Positions 1-8,830 are shown, numbered from the stretch's first letter. The stretch: 64,000 nucleotides of DNA from Nocardia sp. NBC_01503 (GCF_036327755.1 NZ_CP109596.1:4960001-5024000), one strand, 5' to 3'. Notes: a model not told the origin generated them from the sequence alone. Numbers and translations are program-made.

Positions 1-343
1 CGGGAAGCGCTGCGGCGGTAGCTGTTTCGATATCCGGTGTGATCGTGCGCAGCACCGAGGCGGCGGCGGTACGGCGAGCCTCCAGGACGGCCTCCGGGCT
101 GGCGAAGGTCCAGGCGTCCGGGAGTGCGCGCCGAATCATCGACGGATGGAAGTTGTAGAAGGTGGCCTCGACGAGGTTCGGTCCGGCCGGGCCGAAGGGT
201 GCGGAGCGAGTGCCGAAGTAGCCCATCCAAAAGCCGCGCAGGCCAACGGCTTTGTGTGCGGCGACGCAGTCGGGGCTGAAGTAGGTCACCGCATGCAGGG
301 GTTCGAGTACTCGCCATATGGCGCGGGCGAAGCCAGAGTCCAT
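1..343 (-). CDS. SCO6745-family protein, N-terminal part
   Basis: The frame runs off the left edge, so only about the first 114 codons are present. From the ATG at 343 it reads MDSGFARAIWRVLEPLHAVT, followed by a GFWMGYF segment and a FYNFHP segment. This arrangement resembles the actinobacterial SCO6745 family (helix-rich, function unknown); the assignment rests on remembered family patterns. It is divergent from the APC permease gene; the 212-base gap between them should hold both promoters. Confidence 0.7.
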   Translation of the reverse strand, partial: MDSGFARAIWRVLEPLHAVTYFSPDCVAAHKAVGLRGFWMGYFGTRSAPFGPAGPNLVEATFYNFHPSMIRRALPDAWTFASPEAVLEARRTAAASVLRTITPDIETATAAALP

Positions 344-555
344 ATCGGCACAGTACCGCCTGAGTTCAGCGGACTGAAGCCAGATTCGGCCCCGACGTTC
401 TGTAAATCCGATGCGTCGCAATCACATCGAATGTAAGAAAAGTGGCCTGGGTCACGCTTTTGGTTTCTGCTGGTAACTCTGTTTCATATCCAGGCAACAC
501 ATTCGTCCGCACAATCCTCACAGGCCGCAGGACTGGCCAGGATGAGGAGCTCTAC
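344..555. promoter_or_regulatory. Divergent intergenic region before the APC permease operon
   Basis: This 212-base gap separates two divergent genes and must contain promoters for both. An open frame in phase with the permease reaches back to 442, but the first good SD (gaggag, 544-549) lies just before the ATG at 556, so I treat this stretch as non-coding. I see no convincing palindromic operator in it. Confidence 0.4.
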
Positions 556-2070
556 ATGGAACCGAGTGCGACGAACGTGCTTTCGGGGGGAACCGAAACA
601 TCTGAATCGGGTGTTTCCCGACTGAAACCGAATGTCATCGGTCTGCTGGGCGTGGTGTTCATGGCGATCGCCACCGCCGCACCGATCACCGCGATGACCG
701 GCAATGTCCCGTTCATGATGTCCTCGGGCAGTGGAATAGGAACGCCCGCGGCGTTTCTCCTAGCCATGGTCGTGCTCGGCATCTTCTCGGTCGGCTTCAC
801 GACCATGTCCAAGCACATCACCGCCACCGGCGCGTTCTACGGCTTCATCTCTTTCGGCCTGGGCCGCACCGTCGGTTTGGCGGCGGGGCTGCTCGCGGCC
901 TTCGCGTACATGGTGTTCGAGCCGTCGCTGATCGGCATCTTCTCCTACTTCGCGCACAACACCGTCTCCGATCAGATCGGCGTGGATGTGCCCTGGTGGG
1001 TTTTCGCGGTAATCATGTTGGCGATCAATGCCGTCGGTACCTGGTTCGGTGTCGCGGTCGCCGAGCGCCTGCTGGTGGTGCTGCTCGCCACCGAGGTCAC
1101 GGTGCTCAGCATCATGGCGGTCTCGGTGCTGTTCCACGGTGGCGGTCCGGAGGGGATCTCGCTCGCGCCGATCAACCCGATCAATGCCTTCCACGGCGCG
1201 TCCGCCGGACTCGGCCTGTTCTTCGCCTTCTGGTCCTGGGTCGGCTTCGAGTCCACGGCCATGTACGGCGAGGAATCCAAGGATCCCAAGCGAATCATCC
1301 CGCGCGCCACCATGATCGCGGTGCTCGGTGTCGGCGCGTTCTACGTCTTCGTCTCCTGGATGGCCATCTCCGGCAGCGGCCAGGACAAGGCGATGGAGCT
1401 CGCCGGTTCGGACAATCCGATGAATGTGTTCTTCGGGCCGACCGAAACCTACGTCGGGCACTGGGCGGTCAGCGCCATGCAGTGGCTGATGATCACCGGA
1501 TCGCTCGCCTGCGGCATGGCATTCCACAACTGCGCGGCCCGCTACCTGTACGCCCTCGGGCGTGAGGGTGCGATTCCCGGGCTCGAGAACACCATCGGGC
1601 GCACGCATCCCGAACACGGCTCACCGCATATCGCGGGTCTGGTGCAGACCGTGGTCGCCGCCGTACTGGTGCTGGCCTTCGGTCTCGCGGGCAAGGATCC
1701 TTACGCGGGTCTCTACACCCTGCTCGCGGTGCTGGGCACCATGGCGATCCTGATCGTGCAGGCCGTCTGCTCGTTCGCGGTGATGGCGTATTTCCGCAAT
1801 AACCATCCCGAGACCCGGCACTGGTTCAAGACCTTCCTGGCTCCGCTCATCGGCGGTGTCGCCATGCTCGGCGTGGTGGTGTTGCTGGTGGTCAATATGG
1901 GCACCGCCGCGGGCTCCGAAGCGGGATCGTTGGTACTGAAAGCGACCCCGTACCTGGTGGGGCTGGTCATCCTCGCGGGCCTCGGCTACGCGACATATCT
2001 CAAGCGCAGGGAGCCGGCCAGGTACGCGCTGCTGGGCCGCGCCGTGCTCGAAGAGACTCATGAGCGGTAG
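556..2070 (+). CDS. APC-family amino acid/polyamine permease
   Basis: A 504-residue integral membrane protein with about 12 hydrophobic segments. The first carries the Gly/Ala-rich IATAAPITAMTGNVPF stretch typical of the APC superfamily, where an unwound first helix binds the substrate. It should import amino acids or amines by proton coupling; the substrate cannot be read from the sequence. The ATG at 556 is preferred over the longer frame because gaggag lies 6 bases upstream and the family start aligns there. The nucleobase permease follows after 15 bases, so the two are probably cotranscribed with the downstream deaminase and oxygenase. Confidence 0.9.
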   Translation: MEPSATNVLSGGTETSESGVSRLKPNVIGLLGVVFMAIATAAPITAMTGNVPFMMSSGSGIGTPAAFLLAMVVLGIFSVGFTTMSKHITATGAFYGFISFGLGRTVGLAAGLLAAFAYMVFEPSLIGIFSYFAHNTVSDQIGVDVPWWVFAVIMLAINAVGTWFGVAVAERLLVVLLATEVTVLSIMAVSVLFHGGGPEGISLAPINPINAFHGASAGLGLFFAFWSWVGFESTAMYGEESKDPKRIIPRATMIAVLGVGAFYVFVSWMAISGSGQDKAMELAGSDNPMNVFFGPTETYVGHWAVSAMQWLMITGSLACGMAFHNCAARYLYALGREGAIPGLENTIGRTHPEHGSPHIAGLVQTVVAAVLVLAFGLAGKDPYAGLYTLLAVLGTMAILIVQAVCSFAVMAYFRNNHPETRHWFKTFLAPLIGGVAMLGVVVLLVVNMGTAAGSEAGSLVLKATPYLVGLVILAGLGYATYLKRREPARYALLGRAVLEETHER

Positions 2071-2085
2071 AGATAGGACACGACA

Positions 2086-3477
2086 GTGGCACTGACCGAT
2101 GAGCCCCAGGCCGCCTACGGCGACCGCGTCATAGCCGTCGAACCCGGCGGTGACGACTACATCCCCGATGACGCACGGCACGGAGCACCACGAAAGCTGT
2201 TCTGGACGTGGATGTCTCCGAATATGGAGTTCGCGACGATCTTCGTCGGCGTGCTCGCGGTGACCGTGTACGGGATGAATTTCTGGCAGGCGAGCCTGGG
2301 ACTCGCGGTCGGTGTCGGCCTCGGCGCCGTCGCGCACTATCTGCTGTCGGCGCGCGGGCCACTGCATGGCGTGCCGCAAATGGTGCTGGGCCGCTTGGGA
2401 TTCGGCTATAGGGGCAATGCGCTGCCCGCCGGATTCATGGCCATCATGTGCGGTGTGGGCTGGTTCGCCACCAATAGCGTGAGCGGAGCCTTCGCCCTCA
2501 ACTCGCTGACCGGCATGCCGAAACTGCTCTCGCTCATCGTGATCGTGCTGGCGCAGACCGCTTTCGCGTTCTTCGGCCACAATCTGGTGCACGCGTTCGA
2601 GCGAATCGCCTTCCCGCTCTTGGCGATCGTATTCGCGATCGGCACCGTGGTGATCTTCGGTAAGGCCGATCTCGGTGCGGCGGCACCGGCCGGGGGAGTG
2701 GGTGGCATCGGCGGCTTCCTGCTGACCGTCGGCACCGCCTTCGGCTACGCGGCGGGCTGGAATCCCTACGCGGCGGACTACTCCCGGTATCTGCCATCGT
2801 CGGTGTCCAAGTCGGCGACCGGGTTGTATGCCTCGGCGGGATTGTTCATCTCCTGTGTCTGGCTGACCGTGGTCGGTGCCGCGTCGGCGACCGTCGCGAC
2901 CACCGTCGAGGGCAGTCCCACCGATGTCTTCACCGCGAATCTTCCTACGGCACTGGCGAAACTGACCCTGCTGGCCATCGCCGTCGGTGCGGTCGCCGCC
3001 AATGCGTTGAATGTGTATTCGGGCGCAATGGCTTTCGTGACCATGGGCTTCGAACTGCCGGTGCGCACCCAGCGCGCGCTCGTCTCGGCGCTCTTCGGTC
3101 TGGTCGGCTTCCTGGTCGCCTGGTGGGCATTGCCCGACGCGGCCGCCAGCTATGAGGCGTTCCTGCTGATCGTCGCCTACTGGATCGGGCCGTGGTTGGG
3201 CATTGTCTTCGCCGACGAATATCTGCGGCGCGGTCAGCGCATCGACCATCTGCTCTATGACCGCTCCTATACCAATTGGGGTGGGGTGGCGGCCTTCCTG
3301 ATCGGCCTGATCGCCTCGGTGCTGCTCTTCTCCAATCAGGCGAAATTCGTCGGCTATATCGCGCGGCAGGTCCCCGAACTGGGCGATATCACCTTCTTCG
3401 TCGGCTTCCTGATCTCCGGCGCGGGCTATCTGATCCTCAACCGGTCCCGGATTTCCCGGCAGGCGGTGGCAGCATGA
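2086..3477 (+). CDS. NCS1 (purine-cytosine) nucleobase permease
   Basis: A 463-residue, roughly 12-helix transporter starting at GTG 2086. The N-terminal segment RKLFWTWMSPNMEFATIFVG and the later GWNPYAADYSRYLP are hallmarks of the NCS1 cytosine/purine family (CodB, yeast Fcy2), which imports nucleobases with a cation. Its stop overlaps the start of the cytosine deaminase gene (ATGA at 3474), which supports uptake of cytosine or a related base for immediate deamination. Exact specificity is inferred. Confidence 0.92.
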   Translation: MALTDEPQAAYGDRVIAVEPGGDDYIPDDARHGAPRKLFWTWMSPNMEFATIFVGVLAVTVYGMNFWQASLGLAVGVGLGAVAHYLLSARGPLHGVPQMVLGRLGFGYRGNALPAGFMAIMCGVGWFATNSVSGAFALNSLTGMPKLLSLIVIVLAQTAFAFFGHNLVHAFERIAFPLLAIVFAIGTVVIFGKADLGAAAPAGGVGGIGGFLLTVGTAFGYAAGWNPYAADYSRYLPSSVSKSATGLYASAGLFISCVWLTVVGAASATVATTVEGSPTDVFTANLPTALAKLTLLAIAVGAVAANALNVYSGAMAFVTMGFELPVRTQRALVSALFGLVGFLVAWWALPDAAASYEAFLLIVAYWIGPWLGIVFADEYLRRGQRIDHLLYDRSYTNWGGVAAFLIGLIASVLLFSNQAKFVGYIARQVPELGDITFFVGFLISGAGYLILNRSRISRQAVAA

Positions 3478-3932
3478 TCACCATGGTCAATGCAAAGGAT
3501 CTGCTGGTCACCGCGGTGGAAGAGGCGCGGCTCGGGCTCAGCGAGGGCGGTATTCCGATCGGTGCGGCCCTGTTCGACTCCGCCGGAAACCTGCTCGGGC
3601 GCGGGCATAATCGCCGCGTACAGGCCGGAGACCCGAGTCTGCACGCCGAGACCGACGCCTTCCGCAATGCCGGTCGCCGTCGCGATTATCGCGACACCAT
3701 CATGGTCACCACGCTTTCACCGTGCTGGTATTGCAGCGGTCTGGTGCGCCAATTCGGTATCGGCGCGGTCATTGTCGGTGAGGCGAAGACCTTCAACGGC
3801 GGCCACGAATGGCTTGCCGAGCAAGGGGTTTCGATCACGGTGCTGGACGATCCCGGCTGTGTCGACATGATGGAGCGGTTCATCGCCGCCCGCCCGGAGC
3901 TCTGGAACGAGGACATCGGAGTGGCCGAGTGA
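3474..3932 (+). CDS. Cytosine deaminase, yeast Fcy1-like (CDA fold)
   Basis: A 152-residue zinc deaminase. Zinc ligands and catalytic Glu are visible as H57-A-E59 and the P83-C84-W-Y-C87 motif (PCxxC). It matches the fungal Fcy1 type rather than the larger E. coli CodA: GGIPIGAALFD, GRGHN and the C-terminal RPELWNEDIG are the equivalents of yeast segments as I recall them. It should hydrolyse cytosine to uracil and ammonia in the cytosol. The start is the ATG overlapping the permease stop; an in-frame open stretch reaches further upstream inside the permease and is not used. The next gene starts at a GTG overlapping this stop. Confidence 0.9.
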   Translation: MITMVNAKDLLVTAVEEARLGLSEGGIPIGAALFDSAGNLLGRGHNRRVQAGDPSLHAETDAFRNAGRRRDYRDTIMVTTLSPCWYCSGLVRQFGIGAVIVGEAKTFNGGHEWLAEQGVSITVLDDPGCVDMMERFIAARPELWNEDIGVAE

Positions 3933-4888
3933 ACGCCATCGCGACCGTCGACCTGGACCGCTGGCGTGCGGGCGGCGCGGACGCCGCGCAGGTGCTGCGC
4001 GAGGTCGACGCGGGCATGCAGCGCGCCGGATTCCTGCTGGTGCGCGGACACGGTGTGCCGCAAGGACTTCCGGCCGACCTCCGGGCGGCGGCCCGCCGCT
4101 TCTTCGCCCTGCCCGCCGAGGTGAAGCAGCGCTACGCCACCGCGGTCGGCGGGCGCGGCTGGATCGGTCCGGGTATGGAGGCCAATGGCTATGCCGAGGG
4201 CACCGCGACGCCACCCGATCTCAAGGAGACCTTCGCCATCGGCGCGGACACCCGCACCGGGGACGCGCGGGTGGATGACGTCTGGTTTCTCGAGAATGTC
4301 TGGCCCGACGAGGTGATCGAACTGCGCGAGCTGTTCACCACCTACACCGCTGCCATGCGCGTGCTCTCGGATGAGCTGCTGGCCCTGTTCGCCGCCGCAC
4401 TCGACCTGCCGCACAACCCTTTTCAAGGTTTGGCGAGCCTGCCGACCTGGACCTGCAATATCAACTGGTATCCGCCGCTGACCCACGTCGGCGCACCCGA
4501 ACCCGGACAATTCCGCATCGGCCCGCACACCGACTTCGGCACCGTCACCGTGCTCGATCGTGAGCCCGGCGCGGGCGGGCTGCAGGTGTACACCGAAGCA
4601 GGCGGCTGGGCGGACGCGCCTTACGATCCGACGGCTCTCACCGTGAATATCGGTGACCTGCTGGCACATTGGAGCGGTCAGCGCTGGCCCGCCGGACGAC
4701 ATCGCGTCCTCCCGCCGCAGGCCGCCGCACCCGATGAGGACCTGGTGTCCCTCATCTACTTCTACGAACTCGATCACGATGCGCGGGTGACACCCCTCGA
4801 ACCGCCGATCGGCCGGACCGGCGGCCTGCGACCGGTGGTGTCCGCCGAGTTCCTGCGAACTCGACTCGACGCCATCACCCTCGGCTGA
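3929..4888 (+). CDS. IPNS-type 2-oxoglutarate/Fe(II) oxygenase
   Basis: A 319-residue protein of the isopenicillin-N-synthase-like family. Iron ligands are H200-T-D202 and H258; the family GDLLAHWS segment precedes the distal His. The usual RxS that binds 2-oxoglutarate is replaced by LVS (about 272-274), so co-substrate anchoring may differ. The GTG start overlaps the deaminase stop. Thymine-7-hydroxylase and fungal xanthine hydroxylase are enzymes of this fold, so oxidation of a pyrimidine or purine is a reasonable inference from the operon, but no substrate can be read directly. Confidence 0.85.
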   Translation: MNAIATVDLDRWRAGGADAAQVLREVDAGMQRAGFLLVRGHGVPQGLPADLRAAARRFFALPAEVKQRYATAVGGRGWIGPGMEANGYAEGTATPPDLKETFAIGADTRTGDARVDDVWFLENVWPDEVIELRELFTTYTAAMRVLSDELLALFAAALDLPHNPFQGLASLPTWTCNINWYPPLTHVGAPEPGQFRIGPHTDFGTVTVLDREPGAGGLQVYTEAGGWADAPYDPTALTVNIGDLLAHWSGQRWPAGRHRVLPPQAAAPDEDLVSLIYFYELDHDARVTPLEPPIGRTGGLRPVVSAEFLRTRLDAITLG

Positions 4889-4901
4889 GACCACCTGGCG
4901 G

Positions 4902-4939
4902 GTTCCCGTGGCCGTCGGAACAACGGCGGCCGCGGGAAC
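4902..4939. terminator. Hairpin terminator after the 2OG oxygenase
   Basis: GTTCCCG/CGGGAAC extended by TGGCCG/CGGCCG gives a 13-bp stem with one G-T pair and a 12-base loop, 13 bases after the oxygenase stop. No T-tract follows, as is common in actinobacteria. It closes the nucleobase operon. Confidence 0.6.
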
Positions 4940-5041
4940 GAACTCGGGATTGCGCCGTGCGAGCCTTCGGGGACCGGGCGATCGAGCTGGGGGTCATGTC
5001 CCTCGGGAACATCTGCGCCGTGGTCGCGGTTGGCACGACTT

Positions 5042-5722
5042 ATGACAACTCTGGGACTTATCGGGAGCGGCAATATCGGCGGTACGCTGGCACGACTTGC
5101 CGTGGCCGCGGGAATCGACGTGGTGCTGAGTAACTCCCGGGGGCCGGAATCACTGGCCGAGTTGGTCGGGGAGCTGGGGGAGCGGGCCAGGGCCGGGACC
5201 GCCGAGGAGGCCGCGGCGGCCGGTGACATCGTCGTGGTGACGGTGCCGCTCAAGGCGTATCGCGATGTACCGGCCGAACCGTTGGTCGGCAAGGTCGTCA
5301 TCGACACCAATAATTACTACCCCGAACGCGATGGTGAGTTCCCGGATCTGGAGGCGGGTACCGCCACCAGTAGTGAACTGCTGCAACGGCATCTGCCGCG
5401 GTCACGAGTTGTGAAGGCGTTCAACAACATCTACTTCAAGCATCTCGCGGTGCTGAGTCGCCCGGCAGGCGCCCCGGATCGCTCGGCGCTGCCGATCGCG
5501 GGCGATGATTCCGAGGCGAAAGCGGCTGCGGCACAACTGATCAGCGCGTTGGGCTTCGATACCGTCGATATCGGCGGTGCGAGCGACAGCTGGCGGACCC
5601 AGCCCGGTACCCCGGTCTACGGTCCGCCTTACGCGGTGTCGGAGCCGTTCTGGGAGAGCGAGGCCAAGCCCGGTGACGCCGAGACGGTGCGCAAGGCGGT
5701 CGAGGCCGCCGAGCGGGGCTAA
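5042..5722 (+). CDS. NADPH-dependent F420 reductase-like oxidoreductase
   Basis: A 226-residue Rossmann protein. The glycine loop is LGLIGSGNIGGTLARLA at the N-terminus, followed by a VVLSNSRGPESL strand of the kind that selects NADP(H), as in the F420-dependent NADP oxidoreductase family (coenzyme-F420 reductase fold). It carries VFNNI-type family features (VKAFNNIYFKHL). It probably reduces or oxidises a small substrate with NADPH; F420 use is not established. ATG 5042 is chosen; a TTG four codons earlier is possible. The stop overlaps that of the convergent NTF2-like gene. Confidence 0.8.
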   Translation: MTTLGLIGSGNIGGTLARLAVAAGIDVVLSNSRGPESLAELVGELGERARAGTAEEAAAAGDIVVVTVPLKAYRDVPAEPLVGKVVIDTNNYYPERDGEFPDLEAGTATSSELLQRHLPRSRVVKAFNNIYFKHLAVLSRPAGAPDRSALPIAGDDSEAKAAAAQLISALGFDTVDIGGASDSWRTQPGTPVYGPPYAVSEPFWESEAKPGDAETVRKAVEAAERG

Positions 5723-6198
5723 CCCGCGGTGCTGGGAGCCCAGGCGTTGGCGGTGATTTCGAAGCCGGGCAGCGCTTCGGGGGCCATCTTGGCCTCGAAG
5801 ATGCGCTTGTAGCCGGTGCTCGCGATCCGCCATACGCCGTCTTCCAGGCGGTAGGTGTCGTTGTAGTAGGCGGCGCCGCGAATCAGGAAGTTATAGTCCG
5901 GCGCTATCACCGTATCCTCCAGCAGCCAAGAGCCGGAGGCGGTTTCGCCATCCACCTGGATCTCCGGGTGGGTGGCCACGTGCACGGTGATGATATTGCC
6001 GCTCAGGGCATTGCGCATGTAGTCGGCAACGGCATCCCGACCGGTGAATTCCAGCGGCTGACCGCCCGACGGGGAGCCGTACGAGGCGACGATGTCCTTG
6101 CTGAGGGTATCGGCGAACTCGTCCCACAGTTTGAGATCAAGGGTGCGTAGGTAGCGGTGCTTGAGCGCTCGGATCTGCTCCATTGCAATCGAATCCAT
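5719..6198 (-). CDS. NTF2-like (SnoaL-like) protein
   Basis: A 159-residue cone-shaped NTF2/SnoaL-fold protein: the N-terminal helices (ALKHRYLRTLDLKLWDEFAD), the GRDAVADYM segment and the C-terminal strands ending in WRIAS-Y-R are typical. Members are small hydrolases, isomerases or binding proteins; no function can be assigned. I place the start at ATG 6198, but that start has no clear SD. The frame stays open to a GTG at 6339 behind a GGTAGG-containing sequence and would add a Cys-rich extension (CPICPNSRNSCPTHRDM...CPVC); see the finding on this ambiguity. Confidence 0.75.
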   Translation of the reverse strand: MDSIAMEQIRALKHRYLRTLDLKLWDEFADTLSKDIVASYGSPSGGQPLEFTGRDAVADYMRNALSGNIITVHVATHPEIQVDGETASGSWLLEDTVIAPDYNFLIRGAAYYNDTYRLEDGVWRIASTGYKRIFEAKMAPEALPGFEITANAWAPSTAG

Positions 6199-6250
6199 GA
6201 TGAATTTGAACACAGGTGCCGCCGTCCCGCGATGGGAAATCCGGCAGACC

Positions 6251-6318
6251 GGACAGTCGTCAGGACTCATGTCGCGGTGAGTGGGACAGGAGTTGCGGGA
6301 ATTGGGACAAATGGGGCA
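6251..6318. promoter_or_regulatory. Helically spaced GGACA repeats in a divergent intergenic region
   Basis: Copies of GGACA/GGGCA start at about 6251, 6284, 6305 and 6314, that is roughly 33, 21 and 10 bases apart, close to multiples of one helix turn on one face. They lie between the minus-strand NTF2-like gene and the plus-strand gene at 6374. They may be an operator array, or may reflect Cys-Pro codons of an N-terminal extension. Confidence 0.3.
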
Positions 6319-6373
6319 GGTATTCGTCTCCGAATCCACTCCCTACCTACCAAGCGGTTGCTAGGCTCCCGTC

Positions 6374-7447
6374 ATGATTTCCACCCTGGTCTGGGGCACC
6401 GGCAATGTCGGCCGGGCCGCGATTCGCGCCGTCTCCGCGCATCCCGCGCTGAAACTGACCGGGGTGCTCGTGCACAAGCCGGACAAGGTCGGGCGCGACG
6501 CGGGCGAACTGGCCGGACTCGACACCGAACTCGGCGTGGCCGCGACGAATGATCTCGCCGCCGCACTGGCCGCCGGACCGCAGGCCGTCGTATACGCCGC
6601 TTCCGGTGACATCCGCCCCGATGACGCGCTCGCCGATATCCTCCAGGCCATTCGCGCCGGAGCCGTCGTGGTCACGCCCGCGCTGTACGCGCTCTACGAC
6701 CAGCGGAACGCACCCGCCGAAATGCGCGAAGCCGTGCTGAAAGCCATTGCGGAGGGCGGTGGTTCGCTCTTCGTCTCCGGTATCGACCCGGGCTGGGGTA
6801 ATGATGTGCTGCCGCTGCTCATGAGCGGGCTCGGGCACACCGTCGATGTGGTGCGCTGCCAGGAGATCTTCGACTACACCACCTACGACCAGCCCGACTC
6901 CGTGCGCTACCTGGTCGGGATGGGCCAGCCCATGGAGTACGACCCGCCGATGCTCATGGCGTCGGTGCCGACCATGGTGTGGGGCGGGCAGATTCGGCTC
7001 ATCGCACGCGGGCTCGGCGTCGAGGTCGAGGAGATTCGCGAGGTGGTGCACCGGCGCGAACTGGAGAACACCGTCAGCACCGACCGCATGGGTGACTTCG
7101 AGGCGGGTACACAGGGCGCGGTGCGCTTCGAGGTGCAGGGCATCATCGACGGCCGCCCGCGCATCGTCATCGAACACGTCACCCGCATCCACGCCTCCTG
7201 CGCCACCGACTGGCCCATGCCGCCCAGTGGCGCGGGCGCACACCGCGTGATCATCGAAGGCCGCCCCACCATCGAGGTCACCATTCAGGCCACCGATGAG
7301 GACGGCAATCACTCCGCGGGCGGAAACGCCACCGCCGTAGGCAGATTGGTGGGCGCGATCGACTGGCTCACCACCGCCGAACCCGGACTCTACGACGCCC
7401 TCGACATCCCCCTGCGCCCCGGCACTCTCGGAAGGAACCAGCCGTGA
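6374..7447 (+). CDS. Dihydrodipicolinate-reductase-like / diaminopentanoate dehydrogenase-like protein
   Basis: A 357-residue two-domain NAD(P) enzyme. The N-terminal Rossmann motif is VWGTGNVGRAAIRAV and the central part holds VSGIDPGWGNDVLPLLMSG, as in actinobacterial relatives of 2,4-diaminopentanoate dehydrogenase and DapB-like proteins of unknown substrate. Often these lie in lipid or steroid-type catabolic regions. ATG 6374 lies 175 bases from the divergent gene. Its end overlaps the GTG start of the AhpD-like gene, indicating one operon. Confidence 0.82.
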   Translation: MISTLVWGTGNVGRAAIRAVSAHPALKLTGVLVHKPDKVGRDAGELAGLDTELGVAATNDLAAALAAGPQAVVYAASGDIRPDDALADILQAIRAGAVVVTPALYALYDQRNAPAEMREAVLKAIAEGGGSLFVSGIDPGWGNDVLPLLMSGLGHTVDVVRCQEIFDYTTYDQPDSVRYLVGMGQPMEYDPPMLMASVPTMVWGGQIRLIARGLGVEVEEIREVVHRRELENTVSTDRMGDFEAGTQGAVRFEVQGIIDGRPRIVIEHVTRIHASCATDWPMPPSGAGAHRVIIEGRPTIEVTIQATDEDGNHSAGGNATAVGRLVGAIDWLTTAEPGLYDALDIPLRPGTLGRNQP

Positions 7448-7935
7448 TCATCGACATTCCCGAAGGTAAAGACCCCATCGGCTACGTATGGGGCGAAATG
7501 GTCCCGGGTATCGGCACCGCCGCCGCCGCGTTCTCCCTCGCGGTCTACTCGCACACCACCCTGGGCCTGCGCGAATTCGAGGCCGCCCGGCTGCGCATCG
7601 CGCAGATCAACGGCTGCCTCTTCTGTCTGGACTGGCGCACCGACCGCAATGGCGAAAAGGTCGAGGAGTCCTTCGAGCAGGACGTAACCAACTGGCGCAC
7701 AACCGAGAACTTCGACGACCGCACCCGCCTGGCCGCCGAATACGCCGAACGCTACGCCGAGGATCACCACAATCTCGACGACGAGTTCTGGGCGCGGATG
7801 TTCGCCCACTACTCGCAGGCCGAGGTGGTGGAGCTCTCCATGTGCCTGGGCTCCTGGCTCGCCTTCGGTCGCCTGAACCACGTCCTGGGCCTGGACGCGG
7901 TCTGCGTCCTCCCGGGTCACGCAGCCGGACAATAG
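7444..7935 (+). CDS. Carboxymuconolactone decarboxylase/AhpD-like protein
   Basis: A 163-residue helical protein of the CMD/AhpD family. The redox motif is the CLFC (CxxC) in the segment RIAQINGCLFCLDWR, and the family helix with VELSMCLGSWLAFGRLNHVLG closes it. AhpD proteins act as alkylhydroperoxidase-type disulfide enzymes. The start is the GTG overlapping the previous gene's stop, so it is translated together with the reductase-like gene. It probably acts in the same unknown pathway. Confidence 0.85.
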   Translation: MIIDIPEGKDPIGYVWGEMVPGIGTAAAAFSLAVYSHTTLGLREFEAARLRIAQINGCLFCLDWRTDRNGEKVEESFEQDVTNWRTTENFDDRTRLAAEYAERYAEDHHNLDDEFWARMFAHYSQAEVVELSMCLGSWLAFGRLNHVLGLDAVCVLPGHAAGQ

Positions 7936-7947
7936 AATCCGGCACCC

Positions 7948-7976
7948 GGTGTTGTCCGAGGTTGGCGGACAACACC
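7948..7976. terminator. Bidirectional terminator hairpin
   Basis: GGTGTTGTCCG and CGGACAACACC form a perfect 11-bp stem around a 7-base loop, lying between the convergent AhpD-like gene and the alpha/beta hydrolase gene. Confidence 0.75.
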
Positions 7977-7983
7977 ATTGGGC

Positions 7984-8772
7984 TCAGCCGAGCCCCACCA
8001 GGAATTGCCGCAGGTGCGCGTTCACCTCATCCGCATGGGTGATGTTCACCGCGTGCGTGGCGTTCGCGACGGTATAGAACTCCGTCGCACTTCTGAATTG
8101 CCTTGCCAGGCTTGACATATCGTCGTGACTCTCGGCCTGATCATGCTCGCCGCGAATGAGAATCGCCGGGCACTCGAGCTCTCCGATGGCCTCGGCCACG
8201 GACTCCCGCCCGATCAGGCAATCGGCCGCAAGCCGGACCCGGGTGCGATCGTCATTGCACCACTTGGTGATCCATGCCCGCTGATCGGCCTCGGTGCCTC
8301 CGATCATGGTCTTGGCGGTGATCTCTGCCATCGGCTCGAACGGCGTCATCCCCATCCACGCCTTCATGATTCCCCGATACCGCGCCTGCTCCTGCGCCGA
8401 ATACGGCTCGGCCGATGTGGCGATGAGAATCAACCCGCGCACCCGCTCCGGCTGCTGTAAGGCCATCCGCATAGCGGTGTACCCACCCTGCGACATCCCG
8501 CCCGCCACCACTTCGTCGATACCCAGCGAATCCAGCACCGCCCAAACATCGCGTGCCAGATCCCAATACGTGAACGCCCCGCCGGAATCCTCGGTCAGCC
8601 CATGCCCTCGCGCATCCACCGAAATCACCCGGTACTCCGCACCGAGCCCCGCCACCTGACCCGCGAACATCTCCTGATCCAGGAAGAACCCGTGACTGAA
8701 TACGACGGCGGGCCCGTCGCCCCCGCTATCGGTGAAATGCACCTTCGCCCCGGCAGAGCTCACGAATGGCAC
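7984..8772 (-). CDS. Alpha/beta hydrolase
   Basis: A 262-residue alpha/beta hydrolase. VVFSHGFFLDQEMF carries the HG oxyanion segment, GGMSQGGYTAMR contains the nucleophile Ser in GxSxG, and NATHAVNITHADEV near the end supplies the catalytic His. Best described as a soluble esterase/lactonase-type enzyme of unknown substrate. The GTG at 8772 has gaggag about 8 bases upstream and is preferred over a start at 8826. It lies 58 bases behind yaaA on the same strand and may be cotranscribed with it. Confidence 0.85.
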   Translation of the reverse strand: MPFVSSAGAKVHFTDSGGDGPAVVFSHGFFLDQEMFAGQVAGLGAEYRVISVDARGHGLTEDSGGAFTYWDLARDVWAVLDSLGIDEVVAGGMSQGGYTAMRMALQQPERVRGLILIATSAEPYSAQEQARYRGIMKAWMGMTPFEPMAEITAKTMIGGTEADQRAWITKWCNDDRTRVRLAADCLIGRESVAEAIGELECPAILIRGEHDQAESHDDMSSLARQFRSATEFYTVANATHAVNITHADEVNAHLRQFLVGLG

Positions 8773-8830
8773 GGCAAGTCTCCTCACATCGGAATCCGCC
8801 GTCACCCTAACTGAAACCCGTTCCAATTCC

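Noticed and set aside
1621..3249. Minus-strand open frame opposite both permeases.
   Set aside because: Composition is His/Arg/Glu-rich and it mirrors hydrophobic codons of the permeases; no known domain.
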